64,000 nt of DNA, from positions 1 to 64,000 of the forward strand of contig CAJQLF010000036.1 of the NCBI GenBank assembly GCA_905479115.1, written 5' to 3'. The translations under genes were made by a program, and so were the position numbers. Under the pieces are notes generated by a model. It did no database searches and had not been told where the DNA came from. It saw only the letters and a program-made list of their open reading frames with translations. Of this stretch, positions 52,251-62,114 are shown piece after piece; the stretch's first letter is position 1; each line of letters starts with the position of its first letter. The stretch comes from an uncultured Flavobacteriales bacterium (lineage in GTDB: Bacteria; Bacteroidota; Bacteroidia; Flavobacteriales_D; Sanyastnellaceae).

Positions 52251-55200
52251 TTATTCAGGGCAATCCGATCCAAACTGAGAGAGGAAGAACAGTAAGTCAG
52301 GTGTACCCACCTGGCCATCACCGTTCACATCTGCAGGACAATCATCGGTGAAATCGAATTCACACAAGCCATTGTCCATGGTCGCAGCTGCATCGTAATT
52401 GGTCGCATCGGCATATACACAGCCGTAGCAATCATACGTGCAAGAACCGTCGTCAAAGAATGCTCCATCGTTGTAGTTGCATGCAGTCGCATCGACACAC
52501 CCAAATGCAGAGGAGTTCGCTGCGCCCGGAGTTCCGTTATCTACCCAGCTCGCCTGCCAGTTGTTCGGATCATCGTTGTTCAAATCTGTTTGAATCAATT
52601 CCAAGCTCGAACATCCGCCGTCAGGACTTTGGACCAAAACATTGCCCAATACGGCAACCGTTTGAGCCGGCCATGGTGATCCGTCGTCATAATCAACTGA
52701 ATCAATCATGTTTCCGAAGCCATCCTCAAGGCTCACCGCTTCGCCGCTGTTGGAGAAGTTACCCAAATCCATCTGGAAGACTTGAACACCCAAATCACTG
52801 TAGTTTGCCGTTCCAGCATCTGAAACGGTCATCAAGAAGTACTCACCGGGGTTGATGGTAGTCCCCTCTGGGAATACATAGCCCAATTGCGGAGCACCAC
52901 TGGCTGAATTGTAAAATTCAAATCCACCGATTTCAACCGCCGCATCACCAGCATAGTAAATCTCAACGAATTCGTAATCGAAATCGTCACCCTGCGTGCT
53001 GCACGGATTGTAGTGAATCTCGTTGATGACCATTGCTGGCAACGTGTAGTAGCATTCATCGTTGGTCGCATTTGTCACGCCTTCTTGATAGTTATAGGCT
53101 GCAGGGTCGTCGCAGCCGCTGATGATACATGATCCATCATCGATGGTTGCAGCTGGATCGTAGTTATCCGCTGCAACATCTGTGCAACCTGGTAAATCAA
53201 TGCAAGATCCGTCGTCTTCCTGAGCATACTCGTCGTAATTGCTGAAAGATGCGGTTGTGCAACCCAAGCGCACGACATCAGCCGCATCCCGTGGGAGCAA
53301 CTTCCAAGCGCCATAGGCATAAAAATTCGGTCCAACCACGCGGTAGCTGCGCCCCTCTTCCAAAACAGGGGCGTAGGTCGCACCTCCATCAGCAGTCAAC
53401 GAGTCTCCGATCGCATCGTAGCCGATGTCATCGATGACACCGATACCAGAACCGTCATTCAGGTGCCATTCACCATAGCCCGCGTCTGCGTTCGCGCATT
53501 CACCGGTCATGCTGATCAAAACACACTCCCATTGCTCATCATTGATGGCCGCCGTTGCCAATACTTCTTCTGCAGGCAAGGTGTTACCCGAAGACAAGAT
53601 CTCTGGGGTAGCCGCCTGAATTTGGCGCAAGCCATACACTTCCGAAACGTTTCCTAAGATGCTCAATTCATCTCCCACGGCAACACCGGTCCCAACAACC
53701 CAAATCGCTGAGTAAGCACCTGTACCGTCTTGAATAACATACGATGCTTGTCCTGCCAACCCACCGGTTGGAGGGTAAACAGCCGTAACAATTCCTGAAG
53801 TTTGCATCTGACCGCTCAATCCGCCGGACTGAATCTCCTGGATGGTGTAGTTCGAAATGTAAACACATGAACCATCGTCTGATGTTGCGTTCTCATCATA
53901 GTTGATCGCAAATGGATCCGTGCAGCCAGCTGTAGATGCCGCGCAACTTCCAGAGAATGTGTGCATGCCCAAATCAGAAAAGTCATCCTGATCGAGGACA
54001 GTCCACTCGGAATCCAGTTCGTTGGTGCCTGCGGACATTTCCCAATCTCCGCCATTACCAGCAAAAACGAATTCGTTTCGAACCAACGTATTGTTTTGTG
54101 TGGCGTTTGCCTGTCCAGCAACCTCCCAACCTGAACCGGGGTCCGGACCAATCAAACCAATCAAATCCACCAACATCGTATCTGCACCGGCCAGTTCAAA
54201 CAAACCGTACGCGTCGTCTCCATTGGAGAGGTACGAATAGGTAATGTCGGCTAGGTCCAAAATTTCTTGGGCGGATGATGGATGTGCAACGATGTAAGTT
54301 CCTCCCGGTGCAATCTCGGCGTCAAAAGGAAAGTTAAACGTGAAGTAGTCAAATTGGTTACTCACGAATGGATCGTCTGGCGTATCGCAACCATTGCTGC
54401 AGTTACCCATAATGTACTGGCTCAAAAAGACCGTCGATGCCGTAGGGTTATACAGCTCAAGGTACTTGTTGTTGCTGCTTCCTTCCGCATATTCAGAGAA
54501 GAAAACACCACAGGTCTCACCCGAAAATTCGCACGAACCATCGTCGATTCCGGCACCGTCGTTATAGTTTGCAGCACTGCTGTTTGTGCATCCATATAAC
54601 AATGCATCTGCTTCAGAACGCGGTTGAATTTTGAAAGCTCCATACGCGTAGTCCAAAGGACCTGTCACTTGCCATGTGCTTCCAGCTGTCACATTTCCTG
54701 TCGCGATGGCGTCGTATCCACGATCGTCAACCACACATTCTCCTGATGTATCGTCAACTCCCCATTCTCCATATCCAAGGCTTTCTGTACTCACATCACC
54801 CGTGACTTGGACCAAAACGCCTTCCCATTGTTCTTCCGAAGCCACTGCAGCTGTGCTCAGCGCTTCAGCTGCCGGTAAATCCGCATTTTGCGCCGTGATG
54901 ACAACCGATACTCCTGTCAGTTGAGTCAAGCCGAAGTACTCGGATACGGTTCCCGTAACCTCTACCGCATCGCCCACAACAACGGGTACATTCGGACCGT
55001 ACATCCAAATTCCGGTGTAGGGACCTTGTCCATCTTGCAGACTTACCAAACTCCCGAAGACACCTGTTACCACACCGTTGGTCACGACCGTAGTTCCAGT
55101 GTACGTGTCTGTTAATTGACCTTCTTGAATGGCCGCTATTGCAGTAGTCATGACTTCGAGGCAAGAACCATCATCGAAATCTGCCGCTTCATTGTAGTTG

Positions 55201-56246
55201 GGTGCGGCGGCGTTGGTGCATCCACCCGTTCCAACCGTTACCGTTCCGACCATCCCAAGGGCAGCGTGTGTTCCAACAGAACAATCATAGGAATACACTC
55301 CTGGAATAGTAAATGTGTGGCTGCCAATGCACGTGCCCGTTTGCGAGCCACCGACTGGTGAGAAATAAAAATCCTCTGGGTTGCCAAACGGCTCATCCGT
55401 GATGGTATTCGTCACACCATTTGCATTGTGAGAGCCTCCCATGTTTTCCCAAACAACGGTCGTACCAATCTCAATCGATAGATCCTGTGGACTGTAGTAG
55501 TAAGAACCCGTTGCCACGACGACACCATCGACGTTGCAGGCATTGTCAAACAAACACGAGCCATCATCCTCAGTAGCCGCAGGATCATAATTGGTCGCAT
55601 TCGCGTTGGTGCATCCTGGTACTGCTGCGCCGCAAGTCCCCGTGAAGTCATGGGCACCCAAATAGCCCCATGTATTTTGGTCGTAAACAATCCATTCAGA
55701 ATCATCGGCATTCGTACCCGCGGATGCGGCCCAATCATAACCGATACCTTGCGTCACGTTGGACTTTCGAACAAGGGTGTGATCCTTCGTTGCGTTTGGC
55801 ACGCCGGCCACTTCCCATCCAGATCCGGGGTCGCCTTCAAAATTTCCGATGATGTCCACAAAAACATAGCTGTCTTCCGTACCGAAAACAAGAGCGTAGC
55901 CGTCATCTCCATTGAAGAATGCGCTGCCCGTTTGATCTGTTTCGGCGATAATGGTAGGGTCGCTGCTTCCATTGGCCCAAACATATACGTCTCCAGGTGC
56001 AATGGTAGCTCCCTCGGTAAAGGTGTTCCAATATTCATGAACACCGACTGTCGTCGGCTCATTGCTTACAGAGGCAATCGCATATTGAGAAAGATCAATG
56101 GGCTGACTCGTGGGATTGTACAATTCAATGTACTTATTCGAGGAGCTCCCTTCCGAATATTCAGAAATGTAAACATCACATTGAGCGGATGCAGTTAGGC
56201 CAAACCCGATAAAGAGGGCCGCCATCAACAGGTGAAATGAACGCAT
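52251..56246 (-). CDS. Multidomain surface protein: lamin-tail, cupredoxin, OB-fold and Cys repeats
   Basis: 1331 residues with a signal peptide (about 1-21). Three lamin-tail domains (about 22-150, 577-700, 1070-1195; SEYSEGSS.NKYIELYNP motifs) alternate with two OB-fold-like domains (about 370-550 and 775-960) and nine Cys repeats (C-T-N/D...NYD...DDGSC, two degenerate). Residues about 236-345 form a plastocyanin-like domain with the full type 1 copper set His273, Cys322, His327, Met332. The end is a dockerin-like DVNGDGQVGTPDLL...FG calcium loop, not a T9SS sorting domain. Lamin-tail plus OB-fold often accompanies extracellular nucleases, but no nuclease domain is visible. Confidence 0.85.
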   Translation of the reverse strand: MRSFHLLMAALFIGFGLTASAQCDVYISEYSEGSSSNKYIELYNPTSQPIDLSQYAIASVSNEPTTVGVHEYWNTFTEGATIAPGDVYVWANGSSDPTIIAETDQTGSAFFNGDDGYALVFGTEDSYVFVDIIGNFEGDPGSGWEVAGVPNATKDHTLVRKSNVTQGIGYDWAASAGTNADDSEWIVYDQNTWGYLGAHDFTGTCGAAVPGCTNANATNYDPAATEDDGSCLFDNACNVDGVVVATGSYYYSPQDLSIEIGTTVVWENMGGSHNANGVTNTITDEPFGNPEDFYFSPVGGSQTGTCIGSHTFTIPGVYSYDCSVGTHAALGMVGTVTVGTGGCTNAAAPNYNEAADFDDGSCLEVMTTAIAAIQEGQLTDTYTGTTVVTNGVVTGVFGSLVSLQDGQGPYTGIWMYGPNVPVVVGDAVEVTGTVSEYFGLTQLTGVSVVITAQNADLPAAEALSTAAVASEEQWEGVLVQVTGDVSTESLGYGEWGVDDTSGECVVDDRGYDAIATGNVTAGSTWQVTGPLDYAYGAFKIQPRSEADALLYGCTNSSAANYNDGAGIDDGSCEFSGETCGVFFSEYAEGSSNNKYLELYNPTASTVFLSQYIMGNCSNGCDTPDDPFVSNQFDYFTFNFPFDAEIAPGGTYIVAHPSSAQEILDLADITYSYLSNGDDAYGLFELAGADTMLVDLIGLIGPDPGSGWEVAGQANATQNNTLVRNEFVFAGNGGDWEMSAGTNELDSEWTVLDQDDFSDLGMHTFSGSCAASTAGCTDPFAINYDENATSDDGSCVYISNYTIQEIQSGGLSGQMQTSGIVTAVYPPTGGLAGQASYVIQDGTGAYSAIWVVGTGVAVGDELSILGNVSEVYGLRQIQAATPEILSSGNTLPAEEVLATAAINDEQWECVLISMTGECANADAGYGEWHLNDGSGIGVIDDIGYDAIGDSLTADGGATYAPVLEEGRSYRVVGPNFYAYGAWKLLPRDAADVVRLGCTTASFSNYDEYAQEDDGSCIDLPGCTDVAADNYDPAATIDDGSCIISGCDDPAAYNYQEGVTNATNDECYYTLPAMVINEIHYNPCSTQGDDFDYEFVEIYYAGDAAVEIGGFEFYNSASGAPQLGYVFPEGTTINPGEYFLMTVSDAGTANYSDLGVQVFQMDLGNFSNSGEAVSLEDGFGNMIDSVDYDDGSPWPAQTVAVLGNVLVQSPDGGCSSLELIQTDLNNDDPNNWQASWVDNGTPGAANSSAFGCVDATACNYNDGAFFDDGSCTYDCYGCVYADATNYDAAATMDNGLCEFDFTDDCPADVNGDGQVGTPDLLFFLSQFGSDCPE

Positions 56247-56409
56247 GTTCAGAGGTTTTAATTTGACAAATGGTCCTGCAAACTACTCAATTATAGACAA
56301 AACACGTCAAGATGTGCATAAAAACAACAATTCGTTAATCGACTGATAACCTGTTCTCGACGTGATTAAAAAACGATACAACCTCTCAAAGCTTACAGAA
56401 ACGCGAATT
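56247..56409. other. Intergenic region upstream of the lamin-tail gene
   Basis: 163 AT-rich bases. A TAGTTTG (TAnnTTTG lacking one base) about 40 bases upstream of ATG 56246 may act as its promoter. No ORF or terminator is clear. Confidence 0.4.
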
Positions 56410-57012
56410 TTAGCCAGATAGCTGGCGGAAAGATTTCCGGTGATGGGGAGAAAGTCCTGATTCTTGAATCCCCTCGCGATGCGCCTTTGTGGGATATCCG
56501 GCATTTGTGTCCCAGCCGTAATGAGGAAATTCTAAGTGAAGACTGTGCATCAATTCATCCCGGTGAGTTTTGGCCAAAATACTGGCCGCGGCGATGGATG
56601 CGAAACGACCATCACCCTTCACAAAGCACGCGTGTTGAGGCAAGTCGTCCGACGAAACAAAGCGATTGCCATCGATCAACAAAAAATCAGGCTTAACGTT
56701 TAATTTCCTCGCCGCCCTGCGCATTCCTGCGAGGGAGGCCTGTAAGATGTTGATCGCATCAATTTCAGCCGGTCCCACATGCACAACGGCCCAAGCGGTC
56801 GCATGCAATTCAATTTCAATTCGAAGCCGATCTCGCACGGACTTCGATAACTTTTTGGAATCATTGAGCACACCCTCTTGGACCAAGGCTTCAGCAAATT
56901 CAGGAGACAGAATAACCGAGGCCGCTGTTACAGGCCCCGCCAAGCAACCACGGCCTGCTTCATCGCATCCTGCCTCTGCTCTGTTTTTTTCGATCCACGG
57001 CTCCAGCTTCAT
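56410..57012 (-). CDS. rnhB: Ribonuclease HII
   Basis: Removes ribonucleotides from DNA-RNA hybrids. 200 residues from ATG 57012. The catalytic acidic residues are visible in GCDEAGRGCLAGPV (Asp17, Glu18), followed by LNDSKKLSK and ASILAKTHRDELM. The ATG overlaps the glycosyltransferase stop by 4 bp (ATGA), which fixes the start against the longer frame. Confidence 0.96.
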   Translation of the reverse strand: MKLEPWIEKNRAEAGCDEAGRGCLAGPVTAASVILSPEFAEALVQEGVLNDSKKLSKSVRDRLRIEIELHATAWAVVHVGPAEIDAINILQASLAGMRRAARKLNVKPDFLLIDGNRFVSSDDLPQHACFVKGDGRFASIAAASILAKTHRDELMHSLHLEFPHYGWDTNAGYPTKAHREGIQESGLSPHHRKSFRQLSG

Positions 57013-58115
57013 TGCGGCAGGATGTGCATGATCGATTTCCACAGCGCATCAGCCGAATGTTCCCAACTAAAATCCTGAGCGCGAATTAACCCACGCTCGA
57101 TCGCATCCGCACGAAGAACCGGATCGCGCTCCAACTTCATCATGGCGTCGGCAATTTGAGCCGCATCACCAGGGTCGACCAACGTTGCAGCAGCACCTGA
57201 ACATACCTCGGGCATAGCCGTTGCGTTGCTCGCAATCACCGGAACACCGCTCGCAAAAGCTTCAACAATAGGAACGCCAAACCCCTCAAACCAAGGAACA
57301 AAGACCAGCCCTTGGGAGCCTGCCATTGCCATAGGCAATTCGTCTCTGCCCAAGCGTCCGACGAAATGAACGGAATCGGCCTTTACTTGCTCCCCCTTCC
57401 ACATGGACCCACCCACCACAACCAAATGATTAATACCGCCTGAATTGCGGTACAACCGAAAAGCCTCGAGCAACCCCTTCATGTTCTTTCTAGGATGCAA
57501 ACTCCCGACAAAAATGAAATAGGGACTACCCTGGGCGAAATGCTGCTCAGCCTCCATAGCTTCCAACTTTGTCGAAGAACGGTACATTTCCGATGGTGCG
57601 TTATAAACCACGTCAATTTTGGATGACGCGATCCCAAACTGCACCGCGATGTCTTCCTTGGAAAATTGAGAAACAGTGGCGACACGCTCAGCCCGTTTCG
57701 CGAATTCAGGAAACCGCGTCCTGTAATACCGGGCCTCTCTTGAGGGCATCCATTCTGGATGATGCATGAAATTCAAGTCATGAAAAACGGCTAATTGCGG
57801 AACACTCGTGCGGCGACATAGCATGCCATCGGCGGAAACAAAGGCATCTGCTCGCCACTTGTTCAATTCACGCGCGACACTGCGGTCAAACCACCAATCA
57901 TACAAAAACGGACGTCGAGCGGGCGGCCACAGTCGCACAGAAGAGGCATTCTCTCCCCAATCAAACTCAGGATGAGGAGGACGATCAAAGAGGAGTCGAA
58001 ACTCGTGCTCAGGGTGCTCAGCGATGATTCGACGGAAACACTCGTACGTGAACCAACCGATTCCTTCCAATCGATTTGCCACGAGCAGTCGTGCGTTAAG
58101 TGCGATTCGAGCCAT
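57009..58115 (-). CDS. Glycosyltransferase family 4 (group 1)
   Basis: 368 residues from ATG 58115. A GT-B fold retaining transferase, probably mannosyl- or glucosyl-type: N-terminal NRLEGIGWFTYE acceptor loop, a central FVGSLHPRKNMKGLLEAF segment, VGRLGRDELP, and the nucleotide-sugar site GFGVPIVEAFASGVPVIASN. It faces away from the flippase gene but belongs to the same envelope-polysaccharide region. A TATCTTCG six bases before the ATG is a one-mismatch version of the -7 box. Sugar specificity is unknown. Confidence 0.9.
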   Translation of the reverse strand: MARIALNARLLVANRLEGIGWFTYECFRRIIAEHPEHEFRLLFDRPPHPEFDWGENASSVRLWPPARRPFLYDWWFDRSVARELNKWRADAFVSADGMLCRRTSVPQLAVFHDLNFMHHPEWMPSREARYYRTRFPEFAKRAERVATVSQFSKEDIAVQFGIASSKIDVVYNAPSEMYRSSTKLEAMEAEQHFAQGSPYFIFVGSLHPRKNMKGLLEAFRLYRNSGGINHLVVVGGSMWKGEQVKADSVHFVGRLGRDELPMAMAGSQGLVFVPWFEGFGVPIVEAFASGVPVIASNATAMPEVCSGAAATLVDPGDAAQIADAMMKLERDPVLRADAIERGLIRAQDFSWEHSADALWKSIMHILPQ

Positions 58116-58150
58116 CTCCCGCGAAGATAGGGGACAATTCTGCGGCGCAT

Positions 58151-59656
58151 ATGCCGTTCTTTGCATGGAAAACTGAAACACTTGTTTTGAAGAAATTTCT
58201 GTCTCACCTCACGTGGCTGATGGCTCTGAACCTGCTCATCAAGCCAGCATACCTCTTGATGGTGGACGCAAAAATCCAGGACGTGGTGGGGCCGGAAGCA
58301 TGGGGAAGCTATTTCCCGTTGCTCAGTCTGGGCGTGTTACTGAACATTTTATTGGATGCGGGGTTGGCCAATCACATGACTCGGCTGGTTTCAAAGACAC
58401 CGTTCGAAATCAATGGGCGCTATCAATCTGGCTGGCGAACCAAACTAGGGCTGTTCCCGCTGTACCTAGGAGTTTTAATGAGCATCGGCTGGTTGCTAGG
58501 ATACCGCGGCGAATCCTTAGAATGGCTGCTCTGGATTGGACTCAATCAGGCCCTGCTCAGTGCTGTTTTGTACGTCCGGGCGGGCTTACAGGCTACAGCT
58601 GCTCACATAGCAGATGCTTGGGTGTCAGTAACCGATCGAGCTTTACTGCTATTGGCCATGGGCACATTGCTTTGGAGCCAAGATTTTTTCGCAATCGAAT
58701 GGCTCTTAGCCGGCACCACCGGCGCTTTGACCATCTCATTTTCCGTCGGGTATTGGCGACTCATGAGAACCCGAAACGACCACCGGGTTGCAGATCTCAC
58801 CAAGTCCCCGATGCCATTTTGGGAGAATCTGCGTGAAAGTTGGCCCTATGCCCTCCTCTTTCTGCTGATGATGACGTACCACCGCGTGGACGCTATTATG
58901 CTCGAACGCCTGGCACCCAATGGAGCCATGCAGGCAGGTTGGTACGCCATGGGGTATCGGCTTTTTGAAGCTGCCAACATGATTGGCTTCCTTTTCGCAA
59001 CGCTTCTGCTGCCCTACTTCACGCGCATGCTCCGCGAAAAACAGGATGTCAGACCCTTAGCGACAGCCGTGAGTCAGTTGCTGGCGATCGGCGGGGGAAG
59101 TGTTGCTTGGGTGGCTTTTACCTTTCCAACCCCGTTTCTAGGTGTCTTTTATTCCGAGGAAGTTTCAGCGGCAAGCCCCGTGCTACCTTGGCTCATGCTG
59201 TCCTTCGCTATTTTTGCGCAGGGCTATGTTTTCAGCACCTTGCTCACGGCCAGGGGTGATTTAAAGCGACTCAATCAATTGGCGTTTTTAGGAGCAGTTC
59301 TGAACATCGGCCTGAATGCGTATTGGCTGACGCATGCCGAAGCTCACAATGCGGGCATTGGTTGCGCTGCGATCAGCGCACTCACCCAATTGATCGTTGT
59401 TGGACTGCAGACAGCTCTGGCCATGGCTGCCCATCGCGGCCAAATTTGGTGGAAAATTGCCAAGACCGTATTGATTCATTCCGCATCAGCCGGTGCAATA
59501 TGTGCTGCGTTCTCGCGTTGGGCTGATGCATCCGAAGGGATGACCATGGCATGCCTCGCTTGTTGTTTGGCTGCAGGCCTTTTGCCCGGAGTTACGAACT
59601 ACAGATCCGTAAGTACCTTGCTATCTGACAAGATGAATACCTTTGCCGACTCATAG
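58151..59656 (+). CDS. Polysaccharide flippase (MATE/Wzx-like membrane protein)
   Basis: 501 residues from ATG 58151 with 12-14 predicted membrane segments. The MOP-superfamily pattern is visible: an N-terminal amphipathic LTWLMALNLLIKPAYLL, an internal MTYHRVDAIMLERLAPNGAMQAGWYAMGYRLFE segment, and a GDLKRLNQLAFLGAVLNIGLN region. It probably moves lipid-linked glycan repeats across the inner membrane. It is followed by a chain-length protein and a ligase/polymerase, consistent with a Wzx/Wzy-type pathway. Confidence 0.88.
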   Translation: MPFFAWKTETLVLKKFLSHLTWLMALNLLIKPAYLLMVDAKIQDVVGPEAWGSYFPLLSLGVLLNILLDAGLANHMTRLVSKTPFEINGRYQSGWRTKLGLFPLYLGVLMSIGWLLGYRGESLEWLLWIGLNQALLSAVLYVRAGLQATAAHIADAWVSVTDRALLLLAMGTLLWSQDFFAIEWLLAGTTGALTISFSVGYWRLMRTRNDHRVADLTKSPMPFWENLRESWPYALLFLLMMTYHRVDAIMLERLAPNGAMQAGWYAMGYRLFEAANMIGFLFATLLLPYFTRMLREKQDVRPLATAVSQLLAIGGGSVAWVAFTFPTPFLGVFYSEEVSAASPVLPWLMLSFAIFAQGYVFSTLLTARGDLKRLNQLAFLGAVLNIGLNAYWLTHAEAHNAGIGCAAISALTQLIVVGLQTALAMAAHRGQIWWKIAKTVLIHSASAGAICAAFSRWADASEGMTMACLACCLAAGLLPGVTNYRSVSTLLSDKMNTFADS

Positions 59657-59669
59657 CCCAATCGAAAAG

Positions 59670-60671
59670 ATGAACACGTCCGATTCCAATCTTGACTCAA
59701 CACATTTGCTGCGATTTATTTTCGACCGACGCCGAACCTTCGCAGTCATCGGAACTGCGGCCTTGGTCCTATCATCCATCGCGGCCCTGATGATGGAAGA
59801 ACAATTCAAGTCCACTGTCATCATGTTCGCCACCCCACAGCACTCCATTGGCGAACAGTTCTATGAAGAAGTCAAGCGAAATGACCTCCTTGAATATGGG
59901 GAGACAGAAGACGCGGAACGCCTGCTGCAAATTCTGAATTCGGATCGCATTCGCTCGCGGATCATAGAAAAATACAACCTGTGGAGTCACTACGACATCG
60001 TCCAAGGAGAGCCAGGTTCCCAATCACTTTTGGGCAAGGAATACAACTCAAATGTAGACGCGCAATTGACTCGATACGGCTCGATTGAAGTCAGTGTCTT
60101 GGATCGAATTCCTCAACAAGCGGCGGACATGGCCAATGACATTGCTTTTTTGGCAGATTCTGTAGCCAATAAATTGCGGAATGACCGGGCAGGAGAAGCC
60201 ATGGGTTACGCAAAGAAATCACTGGAACAGGTTCAGCAAGAAATTACATCAATGGAAGACGACTTAGGTCGTTTGTATGAATTAGGCGTGTATGATTTCG
60301 CAACGCAAATCGAAGGCTTAAACGAACAATACGCAACAGCAATGGCGAAGGGGGCATCGGCCAATGCAGAAAAAATTCGCAAACAGATGGCCCAAATTTC
60401 GAAATTTGCCAATGAGTTCAATAAACTCTCGAACCTCATCGAAGCGGCCTATGAAAGAGAAGCCATTCTAAAAAAGCGTTTTGAACTGATGAAGCTCGAT
60501 GCAGAAACACAAATGCCTTCCGCTTTCGTTGTGGACAACGCGGCTCCTGCCGATAAGAAATCCAAACCCATTCGGTGGCTAATTGTGGTCATGAGTGTCA
60601 CCAGCACGCTGATCTTTGCCCTGTTAGCGTTGCTCGCAGCAGAGAACCTTAAGGACTCACCGGCCGCCTAA
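59670..60671 (+). CDS. Wzz-like chain-length determinant protein
   Basis: 333 residues from ATG 59670, preceded by a GAAAAG tract. Two membrane helices near the ends (about 22-42 and 302-325) enclose a periplasmic, helical, coiled-coil-rich domain (about 165-285), the Wzz/PCP architecture. No tyrosine kinase domain is attached. It regulates polymer length with the neighbouring polymerase-like protein. The start overlaps the end of the flippase frame only if the upstream TTG were used. Confidence 0.85.
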   Translation: MNTSDSNLDSTHLLRFIFDRRRTFAVIGTAALVLSSIAALMMEEQFKSTVIMFATPQHSIGEQFYEEVKRNDLLEYGETEDAERLLQILNSDRIRSRIIEKYNLWSHYDIVQGEPGSQSLLGKEYNSNVDAQLTRYGSIEVSVLDRIPQQAADMANDIAFLADSVANKLRNDRAGEAMGYAKKSLEQVQQEITSMEDDLGRLYELGVYDFATQIEGLNEQYATAMAKGASANAEKIRKQMAQISKFANEFNKLSNLIEAAYEREAILKKRFELMKLDAETQMPSAFVVDNAAPADKKSKPIRWLIVVMSVTSTLIFALLALLAAENLKDSPAA

Positions 60672-60674
60672 ACT

Positions 60675-62114
60675 GTGCCCACCTCCCGGCCCAACTCCGC
60701 TTATTTGGCCATCGGTCTCTATGCCGTTGTGTTGTCCGTATGCGTGTATTTCGAATTCCCTTGGCTCGCATTGTTGCCGTTGGCTGCTCTCTTCGCCTGG
60801 ATGGCTTTCGCTCGACTTCATGCCCTGATATTGGTCCTGGTAGCTGCTGTGCCATTGAGCATCAACTTGGAAGAACTGGAATTGGGAGGCCTGGGGGTGT
60901 ATCTGCCCACGGAGCCCCTGTTGGCCGGCTTACTCGTGTTGTTTTTGTTTCGCTCGGTGAGAGGTTGGCCGGTCGATGCCCGTCTTTTGGGACACCCTTT
61001 CGCCTGGTGGATTGGCCTGTCCATTCTGTGGCTCTTTTTGACCACCTTGGTTAGCTCATTTCCTTTGGTATCATTCAAATTCATGGTGGCTAGGCTGTGG
61101 TTTGTAGTGGGGTTTTTCTTCATTCTCGGTCACTTTTTTCTGCATCTGCCCAAGCTGCGGCATCAGTACGTTTTGGCCTATGTAATGCCCCTCTGTGCAG
61201 TGGTCATTTACACCTTGGTTCGCCATGCAGAATTTGGATTTGAAAAGGATGCTGGCCACTGGGTCATGAAGCCTTTCTACAAAGACCATACATCCTATGG
61301 CGCTGCGCTCGCGATGGTCATCCCTCCCATGCTCGCGCTGCTCACTTGGAAGCGCTTCTCAGCGTTTATTAAAGCCTTGCTAATCCTCGCCTTGGGCACG
61401 CTCGTTGTCGGCATTGTTTTTTCTTACACACGGGCAGCCTGGGTGTCTCTTGCTGCTGCTGGAGTGCTCTGGGGGTTGATGAAATTGGGGTTCCGACTGC
61501 GAACGTTGTTAACCATTGGAGTGCTCCTGATTGGATTTGTCTGGATTGCTCAAGATTCTCTTCTGATTCAACTGCAACGGAATGATCAAGACTCTTCGGA
61601 CGACTTAACAGAGCACGTCGAGTCCATCTCCAATGTGTCCAGCGACGCATCCAACCTGGAACGGTTGAACCGGTGGAATGCAGCACTGGCCATGTTCCGG
61701 GAAAGGCCCTTGACTGGCTGGGGAGGTGGTACCTATCAATTTATTTACGCCCCCTTTCAACGGGCGGAGGACCGCACCATCATCAGCACCAATAATGCAG
61801 ATGGAGGAAATGCACACAGCGAATATTTGGGGCCCTTAGCCGAACAGGGTGTTCTTGGCCTGGGCTTTGTGATTGGCATGCTGGGCTTTTGTTTGCACCT
61901 GGGATTTCGGGTGCAACGTCGAATGCAAGACAACGACGAACGTGCGCTGGCCATGGGGATTTTCCTGGGACTCATGACATACTTCATACACGGCGTACTC
62001 AATAATTACTTGGATACGGACAAAGCCAGTGCTCTTTTCTGGGGCTTTTTCGCATTATTGGTCGTGTGGGACCTCCAGTCGGGTCAAGAAAAACTCGAGC
62101 CTGCGGCTACTTGA
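60675..62114 (+). CDS. O-antigen ligase / polymerase family membrane protein
   Basis: 479 residues with 11-12 membrane segments. It matches the Wzy_C (O-antigen ligase) family: a FSYTRAAWVSLAAAG helix, a large periplasmic loop with RWNAALAMFRERPLTGWGGGTYQFIY, and NNADGGNAHSEYLGPLAEQGVLGLG with the family histidine. It may join O-antigen to lipid A core or polymerise repeats. The start is GTG 60675, 3 bp after the Wzz-like gene. Its end overlaps the convergent phosphatase gene by 8 bp. Confidence 0.88.
   Translation: MPTSRPNSAYLAIGLYAVVLSVCVYFEFPWLALLPLAALFAWMAFARLHALILVLVAAVPLSINLEELELGGLGVYLPTEPLLAGLLVLFLFRSVRGWPVDARLLGHPFAWWIGLSILWLFLTTLVSSFPLVSFKFMVARLWFVVGFFFILGHFFLHLPKLRHQYVLAYVMPLCAVVIYTLVRHAEFGFEKDAGHWVMKPFYKDHTSYGAALAMVIPPMLALLTWKRFSAFIKALLILALGTLVVGIVFSYTRAAWVSLAAAGVLWGLMKLGFRLRTLLTIGVLLIGFVWIAQDSLLIQLQRNDQDSSDDLTEHVESISNVSSDASNLERLNRWNAALAMFRERPLTGWGGGTYQFIYAPFQRAEDRTIISTNNADGGNAHSEYLGPLAEQGVLGLGFVIGMLGFCLHLGFRVQRRMQDNDERALAMGIFLGLMTYFIHGVLNNYLDTDKASALFWGFFALLVVWDLQSGQEKLEPAAT

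Noticed and set aside
54282-56198. Plus-strand ORFs of 100-182 codons opposite the lamin-tail gene
   Set aside because: They are low in plausible protein composition and lie antisense to a gene with a clear signal peptide and domains on the minus strand.
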